Virus record (IMG/VR): IMGVR_UViG_3300033179_000005 | Location: 1 to 33,844 of that record | Source: a virus | Direction: 5' to 3' (one strand) | DNA length: 33,844 bases | Shown: positions 27,936-33,844 of the stretch, in pieces | Layout of the letters: every line of letters starts with the position of its first letter | How positions within the stretch are numbered: the first letter of the stretch is position 1 | Program-made: the position numbers and the translations under genes | The notes under the pieces: generated by a model | Database searches by the model: none | What the model was told of the DNA's origin: nothing | What the model saw: the letters and a program-made list of their open reading frames with translations, nothing else

Positions 27936-30900
27936 TCACCCTCCCCTGCGCCGAAGCGCGCGCTGAATGCCCTGCCCGATTTGCACGCCGCTCTGTGTCA
28001 CGCTGTCGCGGCTGGCCCCGGGCGGCGGTGTCACGTACACGTGCAGCGCCTGCGCCGCGCCTGCCTCCATGCCGGCGGCTTCGCGCTGCATCCCGTGGCC
28101 CCCTGAAACGGCGGCGCTCATCTGGCCGCGCTCGAGCAGGCCGACGACGCCGCCCTCGTGGTAGTGCTCTGCGCGCTGCCAGATCGACGCAGGCAGCGCG
28201 ATCGCGGCGCCCCCTTGGCCCACCAGCCCGCCGGTGTGGAAAGCGCGCGCAGCGACCGGCGCGGCCTCGACGAGCCGGGATAGAAAGCGCTGGAAGGCCA
28301 CGCCGTGCAGGTTGTCTGCATGGCGCGGGTCATCGGCGTGCAGCACTTCCTCGCGCGTGCCCTTCGGCCCGCCCATCAAGATAGCCGGCACCTCGTTCGG
28401 CGCGAGCCCGGCCACGGGCGCGGGGGCCGCTTCAGCACCAGCACCATCGGCCCCGACCGCGCCGCCGTCGTGCATGCGGCGCGCGAGCGCGAACACGCCG
28501 CGCGACACTGGCCGAAGATCGCTGGTCGTGCCGACGATGCCGCCTGCATGAAAGAACAGCTCGAGCGCTGCGTCGGTCGCTTCCGTGCCGCCGGCCGAGC
28601 CCCCGCTGCTGCCACCGAAGAAGCTGCTGAACAGGCTGCCGAGGCCACCGCCACCGCCGCTGCCTGATGAGCTTAGAAGCTGGGTCAGGTAGTTGATGAG
28701 GCCGCCCAGCGCGCCGGGCAAGCCGCCGAGGGCCGTCGTGCCGCGGATCGCGCTCGCGGCCATCGTCGAGATTGCACTGTCGAAGGTCGCCGCGCTGCTC
28801 TGCGCGGTCGTGCCGAGGTTGTCGAGCGACTTCGCTGCGGTGTCGGTGCTCTCGGTGCTCGCATCGGTGGCGACTTGTTCGGCCGATGCCTCTGTGGCTG
28901 GTGTAGCGGCCCCTGGCAGCGCCGATCCGGGTGTCGCTGGTGCAACCGTACCCGGCGGCTTTCCAAGCGCGCCAGAGGCCGCATTTGCTGCATCGGCCAG
29001 CGCTTGCAGTGCCGTGGTGGCTTGATCCGTCGCGGCGAGCTGTGCAGCATCGCCGGTGCCGGCGCTGGCCGTGCTCATCGATGGCAGGGCAACCGGCGTC
29101 GTGTCGTGATCAGTGCGGGTGAAATCGCCTGTCGTGAGCGCGGGCTTCGCCTCGGGCCCGCCCATGCCGAACAGCTTCGCGATGCTGTTGCCGATGCCGC
29201 TCAGCAGCTTGTCACTGCCGCCGCCTGTGCCGCTCGCGCCGAGCCCCTTGATCGCGTTCGTGATCTGGCCGGCGAGCGGCTTTGTGACGAGATCGTGATA
29301 GAGCAGCTTGAACAGGTCTTTGCCGAGCGCGCGCAGCACGTCGCGCAGCTTGCCGCCCTCGAGCTGGGCATTCTCGAACGACTGCGCGATGCTGTCGCCG
29401 GCCTGCGTCGCGAGTTCGTTAAACCGGATCAGCCCCGGGTCTTTGGCATCGAATGCGCGCTCGCGCGCGAGCTTCAGATTTTCGTAGAACGTGAGCAGCG
29501 CCGGGTCGGCAATGCCCTTGTTCAGTTCGGCGCTTCGCTGCACCAGCTCGCCATAGCGCGCGATCTGCGCATCCAGCGCGGTGAGCTGCTGCTCGTGCAG
29601 CGCGAGCAGCCCGCGCTCGGTTTCATTGCGATCCAGCCCGGCGCGCGCGGCGCGGATGTTGAACAGCTCTTCGGCATTGGCCGAGCTTTCGGCGAGCTGC
29701 TGTGCCGAGGCCTGTTCCTTGTTCGCACGGGCTTGCAGGTCGAGCGCGTTCTGCAATGCTGCGAGCCGCGCCGGGTCGCCGCCGGTCTTGCCGCTCAGCA
29801 GCTTGCGCGCGTCGTCCAGGCGCTGAGCATTGCGCAGCAGATCGGCCCCGAACTTGTCGCCGCCGAGATCGGCGAGCTGGGCATCGACATCGCGCAAGCT
29901 CTGCGCGAAGGCTTCGGCCGCGCGCGACTGCTGTACGCCAGCTGTCTCGGCTGACTGCCCGGCTTCGCGGAAGACCTTGGCCTGCTTGGCAATGGCTTCG
30001 CTGATCTTGTTTTCGTCGTCCTGGCGCGCGGTCGGGTCTTTGGTCTTGGCTTCGTGCGCGCGCAGCGCAGCAATCTCGGCCGTGAACCCTTCCTGTTGCT
30101 TGGCCAGGAATTCGAGCTGTGCCTTCGACTTCTCCGCATAGAACTCATCGATGGACAGATCGCCATGCGCGAACAGTTCGGCGAGCCGCTGGTCGGCGAA
30201 CTGGAAAAGGTCTTGCTCTCGCTCGAGCCCGGCCTGCAATGCCTTGAGCCGGCCCTCTAGCTGTTTCTTGAGCAGCGCCTCGGCCTTGTCGCCGGCACCA
30301 GAGACAGGCAGCGCGGGCGCGTCGGTCTTCTCCGGGATCGGCGTCCGGTCGTGGTCCGTGCGCGTGAACTCGCCCGTATTCGCCGGGGTGCCCTTGCGCA
30401 GATTGGCAAGCGCAGCGTTAGCAGCGTCGGCCTTCTCGCGCATTTCAACGAGACGTTTGCTCAGCGCCAGGTCGCCGGGGTCGGCCACGACTTGCGCCTG
30501 AAGCGTCGCGACGACTTGCCCGAGGTGGCGCGCTTTCTCGGCGGTTTGCTCGATCTCGTCAGGCTTGCCGAACAAGTCTTTCGCGAAGTTCGCGCCCGCG
30601 TTCTGTGCCGGGTTCGCGGCGGACAGCGCAGCCAGCACGCCGAGCAGCAGGTTGCCGTCTTTCGCGGCTTCGACAAACTTCTCGCTGATGCGGACCAGCT
30701 CGTCAATGAGCCCACCGGCAAGCGCGATTTTCAGGCGCTGGCTTGACTGCTCGAGCTTCGTGAGGTTGTCGTTGAACTGCTCGGACTTCGCCGCAAGCTC
30801 TGTGCTGATGACGCCGCCGAATTTTTCCAGCTCGGCGCGCGTTTTCTCGAGCCCGTCTTTGCCGCTGTTGAGAAGCGGGATCAGCTTTTCAAAGCTCTTG

Positions 30901-31412
30901 CTGAAAAGTGCATTTCCGATCGCGTTCTTTTTGGCGCCGTCGTTGTAGCTGGCGAACTTCTCGGCGACCGCCTCAAACACCTTGTCGGTCTGCCCAACGT
31001 TGTCCTTCAAGAACTTGGTGCTGATGCCGATGGCATTGAACGCGGCAGCCTGTTCCTGCTCACCGCGCGCAGCCGCGGCAATGTTCAGGCTCAACTTCTT
31101 GAGCCCGATCGCGAGGTCTTCGTTGCTGACATCGGCGAGCTTCGCGGCGAACTCATACGCGCTGAGCGTCTCGACCGAAATGCCGGTCTTCTGATTCAGC
31201 TTGTTCAGCGCGTCAGCCTGATCAATGACTGACTTCGGGTTGAAGTGCTCGAAGGCCGCGACGGCTGCGGTGACTGCTGCGCCGATGCCGGCGAGCCGAC
31301 CGGCGATGCCGACCGCGCTGGTTTGCAGCGTCTGAAAGTTCTTCTGCGCGGACGAGAACGCGGGCCCGGTGGTGTCCTTCGCGCTGAGGATGATCTCGGC
31401 TTTTTCGGCCAT
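27936..31412 (-). CDS. Tape measure protein
   Basis: A 1158-residue tape measure, MAEKAEIILSAKDTTGPAFSSAQ, with a hydrophobic segment at about 36-53, long coiled coils in the middle and Ala/Gly-rich C-terminal regions. At about 1.5 angstroms per residue the tail would be about 170 nm (inference). An FTRTDHD(R/T)TP motif occurs twice (near 349 and 762) and HxGGxVG four times (near 956, 979, 1059 and 1084). The gene follows the tail chaperone frames by 10 bases, as expected. Confidence 0.9.
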   Translation of the reverse strand: MAEKAEIILSAKDTTGPAFSSAQKNFQTLQTSAVGIAGRLAGIGAAVTAAVAAFEHFNPKSVIDQADALNKLNQKTGISVETLSAYEFAAKLADVSNEDLAIGLKKLSLNIAAAARGEQEQAAAFNAIGISTKFLKDNVGQTDKVFEAVAEKFASYNDGAKKNAIGNALFSKSFEKLIPLLNSGKDGLEKTRAELEKFGGVISTELAAKSEQFNDNLTKLEQSSQRLKIALAGGLIDELVRISEKFVEAAKDGNLLLGVLAALSAANPAQNAGANFAKDLFGKPDEIEQTAEKARHLGQVVATLQAQVVADPGDLALSKRLVEMREKADAANAALANLRKGTPANTGEFTRTDHDRTPIPEKTDAPALPVSGAGDKAEALLKKQLEGRLKALQAGLEREQDLFQFADQRLAELFAHGDLSIDEFYAEKSKAQLEFLAKQQEGFTAEIAALRAHEAKTKDPTARQDDENKISEAIAKQAKVFREAGQSAETAGVQQSRAAEAFAQSLRDVDAQLADLGGDKFGADLLRNAQRLDDARKLLSGKTGGDPARLAALQNALDLQARANKEQASAQQLAESSANAEELFNIRAARAGLDRNETERGLLALHEQQLTALDAQIARYGELVQRSAELNKGIADPALLTFYENLKLARERAFDAKDPGLIRFNELATQAGDSIAQSFENAQLEGGKLRDVLRALGKDLFKLLYHDLVTKPLAGQITNAIKGLGASGTGGGSDKLLSGIGNSIAKLFGMGGPEAKPALTTGDFTRTDHDTTPVALPSMSTASAGTGDAAQLAATDQATTALQALADAANAASGALGKPPGTVAPATPGSALPGAATPATEASAEQVATDASTESTDTAAKSLDNLGTTAQSSAATFDSAISTMAASAIRGTTALGGLPGALGGLINYLTQLLSSSGSGGGGGLGSLFSSFFGGSSGGSAGGTEATDAALELFFHAGGIVGTTSDLRPVSRGVFALARRMHDGGAVGADGAGAEAAPAPVAGLAPNEVPAILMGGPKGTREEVLHADDPRHADNLHGVAFQRFLSRLVEAAPVAARAFHTGGLVGQGGAAIALPASIWQRAEHYHEGGVVGLLERGQMSAAVSGGHGMQREAAGMEAGAAQALHVYVTPPPGASRDSVTQSGVQIGQGIQRALRRRGG

Positions 31413-31422
31413 GGCGCGCGCC

Positions 31423-31764
31423 TCAGTTCGGCAAGGTGGTTTGTGCCTTCAGCACGCGCACGAACGCGCGCGCGCTGGCACCTGTGGCGGGCTTCGCGGG
31501 CGGGCGTGGTGCCCACCGGCGCGGCATGAATTCGGCAGCGTGAAACATGCTCTTGTCCTTCTTGCGTAGCGGGCCGTTCGCTGCTGCTGCCATCGACTGC
31601 GCCCAGCGCTCTAGCTCTGCGCCGGGCCCGATCCCTTCCACGTGCATGAAGGCGAGCCAGTCGCCGAACTCAGCGGCCGACATGCGCTCGCCCAGCTCTT
31701 CCACCGTGCAGCCGAAGTGCCAGGCCAGCCAGTGCGCTGCACGCAGCTCCGGCCGGCGGGTCAG
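31423..31764 (-). CDS. Downstream (T-like) half of frameshifted tail chaperone
   Basis: A 113-residue extension made only after a -1 frameshift at A AAA AAC (31770-31764). Its sequence continues as LTRRPELRAAHWLAWHFGCTVEELGERMSAAEFGDWLAFMHVEGIGPGAELERWAQSM, where the WLAWHFGCTVEEL...DWLAFMHVEGIGP part resembles gpT/DUF4035-type chaperone regions. No start with a ribosome site fits this frame alone. The fused product would be about 226 residues and would hold the tape measure during tail assembly. Confidence 0.78.
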   Translation of the reverse strand: MTRRPELRAAHWLAWHFGCTVEELGERMSAAEFGDWLAFMHVEGIGPGAELERWAQSMAAAANGPLRKKDKSMFHAAEFMPRRWAPRPPAKPATGASARAFVRVLKAQTTLPN

Positions 31765-32102
31765 TTTTTTTCGGCGTCCTCGCCGACGCCGCTGAGGCGC
31801 ATCGCGGTGTTGAACAGTTCGATCACGGCTTCGCGATGGTTCGCGCCAAAGATCGACCACTGTGCAGGCGTCATCAGCAGCGCGCCGTCCGCATCGAGCA
31901 CGCAGCCGGCGAGCACGTGCGGGATCGTCATGTACAGCGATGCCGGGTCGTTGCGGTCCAGCCCCGATGCCAATTTCTCCACACCGAGGCGCGTGGCCAA
32001 TCCCATTTGCACGACGGCGACCGAACCACCGAGCGACTCGACTGCAACTTCTTCGCGCAGCCAATCCGCATGCACGAGCGCTGCGCGCTTGATCATCGTC
32101 AT
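31761..32102 (-). CDS. Tail assembly chaperone, upstream (G-like) frame
   Basis: A 113-residue helical protein starting MTMIKRAALVHADWLREEVAVESLGG and ending SGVGEDAEKN. It is the normal product ahead of the slippery site, with the stop one base after AAC. The small size, the place between tail tube and tape measure and the slippery heptamer identify it as the G-type chaperone. The ratio to the fusion product is set by frameshift efficiency. Confidence 0.82.
   Translation of the reverse strand: MTMIKRAALVHADWLREEVAVESLGGSVAVVQMGLATRLGVEKLASGLDRNDPASLYMTIPHVLAGCVLDADGALLMTPAQWSIFGANHREAVIELFNTAMRLSGVGEDAEKN
31764..31770 (-). promoter_or_regulatory. Programmed -1 ribosomal frameshift site
   Basis: On the minus strand the heptamer A AAA AAC (read from 31770 to 31764) sits in the zero frame as GAA AAA AAC followed at once by TGA. 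A -1 slip joins the G-like frame to the T-like frame. The position between tail tube and tape measure is where siphoviruses use this device. No clear stimulating pseudoknot was identified. Confidence 0.82.
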
Positions 32103-32124
32103 GGGTCATGTGCTCCGAAGTCGA

Positions 32125-32772
32125 TCAGCCGTAGACGTTCGGCAGGCCTTGCGACTCGAGGCTGACGTTTGTCTTGACGACCTCTTGCGCGCTGCCGGTC
32201 GGCGCACCGCTCGCAGCGGCGTAGGCGTAGAACACGAACTGCGCGCCATCGCTGAAGGTGAAGACCACTGCCTCGGGCGTGCGGCTCTTCGTGATCGCGA
32301 CGAGCCGCTTCATCGCGGCATCGCCCGGATCGAAGATGCACCCGAAGGTGTAGCTCGACGGCGAGAAGACGGTCGGCACGCGGCGGCGAATCTGATCATG
32401 GATCGTCGTCACGTCGGCGAACTCGGGATCGCCGCCCGAAGCGTTGATGTCCTGCACGGTCGTCATGCTGTCGAACGTCGCGACCGGAACCGCGGTGCCG
32501 CTGATGAACGTCGTGTAGTTCGTCGAGTTCTCGCCCTCGAGTTCCAGCGTGTTGCTCGCCCCGACCACGTTCGCGACGCGGAAGACGCGGTTTTTCAACT
32601 CCACCATGCCGGCCGTGTCGGGCAGGATGATGAAGTCGCCGTTCACCGGGTCAGTGCCGGTGTAGCTGACGACGGCCGGATTCGCCTTGCTGATGGCGGT
32701 GATCGTCAACGCCGTCGCGTGCGTCGCGCCGACCTTGACCTGTACGTTTGACCAGAAGATAGGGTCGCTCAT
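32125..32772 (-). CDS. Major tail tube protein
   Basis: A 215-residue beta-rich protein, MSDPIFWSNVQVKVGATH, with LTITAISKANPAVVSYTGTDPVNGDFIIL and a C-terminal SAQEVVKTNVSLESQGLPNVYG. Its size, composition and order (terminator, tube, chaperones, tape measure) match the tail tube protein of long-tailed phages. Many copies stack to form the tube. It has no extra Ig-like C-terminal domain, unlike lambda gpV. Confidence 0.82.
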   Translation of the reverse strand: MSDPIFWSNVQVKVGATHATALTITAISKANPAVVSYTGTDPVNGDFIILPDTAGMVELKNRVFRVANVVGASNTLELEGENSTNYTTFISGTAVPVATFDSMTTVQDINASGGDPEFADVTTIHDQIRRRVPTVFSPSSYTFGCIFDPGDAAMKRLVAITKSRTPEAVVFTFSDGAQFVFYAYAAASGAPTGSAQEVVKTNVSLESQGLPNVYG

Positions 32773-32799
32773 GATGTGTGCTCTCGTGTGGGGTGGTGG

Positions 32800-33255
32800 T
32801 CAGGCGAACGCCTCGGGGGCAGATGCGCGGGTGCGGAACGTGGCGCGCAAGGTGATGACGACGAGCCCAATCGCGGCTTCGCCTTCGGTGGCCATCGCGC
32901 GTTCGATGCGGCGCAAAGTCACTTGCAGCTTTGAAGCGATGGCGGCGAGCGCATCGACCGGCGGTGTCGGATCGAAGACAGCCGTAAGCGCTTCGGCGCT
33001 GAGCGCATGCAGCGAGTCATCGAGCGCGGCCGTTGCCTTCACGTGGCCGCGCAACTCGACTTGCAGCGCGTGAAGCTGGAACGGGTCCGCGTGCACGGTC
33101 TGCGGCTCCACGTCTTCATCGACGGCGATGACGCGCCATGCCGGCAGCTGGTCCTCGGCGAGCGGCCATGCGCGCGCGGTGAAGACGCCAGCACCCAGCG
33201 TCAACCCGGTGATGCGGGTGGCGAGTGCATGGACGATCTGGCCGGCGGCGAGCAT
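32800..33255 (-). CDS. Tail terminator-like protein (gpU-type)
   Basis: A 151-residue protein starting MLAAGQIVHALATRITGL with a mixed alpha/beta pattern, for example VELRGHVKATAALDDSLHALSAEAL and a final VVITLRATFRTRA strand. Size and position between the connector and tail tube genes fit a gpU-like tail terminator that stops tube growth and joins it to the head. No conserved motif alone settles it; a second connector protein is the alternative. Confidence 0.7.
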   Translation of the reverse strand: MLAAGQIVHALATRITGLTLGAGVFTARAWPLAEDQLPAWRVIAVDEDVEPQTVHADPFQLHALQVELRGHVKATAALDDSLHALSAEALTAVFDPTPPVDALAAIASKLQVTLRRIERAMATEGEAAIGLVVITLRATFRTRASAPEAFA

Positions 33256-33259
33256 GTCG

Positions 33260-33595
33260 TCACCCCTTGGCCAGCGTCACGCGCTGATAGCCGCCCTCGG
33301 CCACCGGCAGCACCGCGCGCACCTTGTACGTGCCGAGCGCTGTCGCTGCATCGTCCAGCCGCGTGAGCGTGATGCTGTCGCCTTCGGCCGTCAGCGGCGC
33401 GACATCGGGCGTTTTCAGCAGCGTCGGCCGGTTCACGACCACATCGAATTCATCGACGGTCGCATAGGCCGCATCGAACACGACGTTGCCGACGACCGGC
33501 GTGATGATCCCGGTGTGCAGAAAGCTCGCCTGCGCGTTCGGGAACCGCCGGAAGATGGCAGCCGTTGCGCGAGCTTCGATGCCGGCGAAGGACAT
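33260..33595 (-). CDS. Head-tail joining protein (gpFII-like)
   Basis: A 111-residue protein: MSFAGIEARATAAIFRRFPNAQASFLHTG, then VDEFDVVVNRPTLLKTPDVAPLTAEGDSITL and YKVRAVLPVAEGGYQRVTLAKG. This layout resembles gpFII-type joining proteins (also annotated ATP-binding sugar transporter-like). It starts 15 bases after the capsid gene stop, and its stop lies 4 bases ahead of the tail terminator start, so it bridges the head and tail modules. Confidence 0.7.
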   Translation of the reverse strand: MSFAGIEARATAAIFRRFPNAQASFLHTGIITPVVGNVVFDAAYATVDEFDVVVNRPTLLKTPDVAPLTAEGDSITLTRLDDAATALGTYKVRAVLPVAEGGYQRVTLAKG

Positions 33596-33610
33596 GGCCG
33601 CAGCGCTCGC

Positions 33611-33844
33611 TCAGGTCGCGACCGGCACGGCCGATTCGATCAGCATCTTGACGGTTGCGGACGGGTTCGCCGCAGCAGCAACGGCAATGCCGACCTGCTG
33701 CTGCGCGGTGCTCGTCTTGTTGACGACGCTGTTCGTTGCGTCCCAAAACAGCCGATCACCGACCGAGATCGCGAGCGCGCTCGTCTTGGCGATCTCGATG
33801 ACCCCCTCGACGATGAAAGAGCTTGCGGTGCCGCTGACGGCATC
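33611..33844 (-). CDS. DUF2190 capsid decoration/cement protein (partial)
   Basis: The C-terminal 77 residues are visible; the N-terminus lies beyond the right edge. The sequence has SFIVEGVIEIAKTSALAISVGDRLFWDATNSVV, then QQQVGIAVAAAANPSATVKMLIESAV, matching DUF2190 with its VEGV, GD-x-(L/V)-x-W-D and G-x-A features. These proteins are small beta-barrel head components that coat or stabilise capsids, normally encoded near the capsid gene. It marks the head module just off the right edge. Confidence 0.72.
   Translation of the reverse strand, partial: DAVSGTASSFIVEGVIEIAKTSALAISVGDRLFWDATNSVVNKTSTAQQQVGIAVAAAANPSATVKMLIESAVPVAT

Noticed and set aside
31423-32109. A single 228-codon start-to-stop minus-strand frame as an independent gene
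   Set aside because: Its first half is an Arg-rich shadow of the G-like frame. Only the part after the slippery site is meaningful, as the -1 extension.
31642-32751. Plus-strand frame of 369 codons across the chaperone and tail tube genes
   Set aside because: It is antisense to tail genes in a consistent leftward operon and its product is low-complexity.
1-33844. CRISPR arrays, insertion sequences and RNA genes
   Set aside because: No spaced direct-repeat array, transposase, tRNA cloverleaf or rRNA stretch was seen on reading both strands.

Overview
This GC-rich window is a large part of a temperate, long-tailed (siphovirus-type) phage of a proteobacterium. The lambda-R-type endolysin, spanin pair, AlpA/P4-type integration genes and RecE/RecT pair suggest a beta- or gammaproteobacterial host, but there is no host gene to confirm this. 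I found no tRNA, rRNA, CRISPR array or insertion sequence.

Layout. (1) Positions 159-4559, minus strand: leftward early operon with an HTH regulator, a replication initiator containing an iteron array, a Cys/His protein, a RusA-type resolvase, a C5 DNA methyltransferase, three small proteins and a gpZ-like morphogenesis protein. (2) Positions 4566-5174: immunity region with a repressor gene between two outward-facing promoter-like elements that share most of a 32-bp sequence (PL- and PR-like). (3) Positions 5223-11139, plus strand: rightward early operon with an exonuclease, RecT annealase, ParB-fold protein, conserved phage proteins, HNH nuclease and an AlpA-type excisionase. (4) Positions 11000-12379, minus strand: tyrosine integrase, convergent with and overlapping the excisionase gene, followed by a probable attP region (12380-12682) with repeated arm-type sites. 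(5) Positions 12750-18586, plus strand: an accessory block with two small genes, a terminator, an unusual Myb-like/DUF2325-like protein, then 12 tightly coupled small genes, many with Cys clusters. (6) Positions 18682-33844, minus strand: late genes read leftward from the right edge: a DUF2190 capsid protein (partial), connector, tail terminator, tail tube, a tail chaperone pair with a -1 frameshift, tape measure, a GTA-like baseplate module, two fibre/appendage proteins, and the lysis cassette (holin-like, endolysin, Rz with nested Rz1).

How it fits together. The late operon enters at the right edge just after the capsid, and the left operon leaves at the left edge where terminase and portal would be expected. 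A circular genome cut inside the head module explains both. Phage genes lie without a break on both sides of integrase and attP, so the sequence represents the excised or virion form rather than an integrated prophage.

The most unusual items are the two-repeat Myb-like/DUF2325-like protein (13299-14411), the three-copy helically phased CTACTTAG element between the convergent operons (18591-18622), the roughly 340-residue insertion in the tail hub, and the tandem iterons with a GANTC cluster inside the replication gene.
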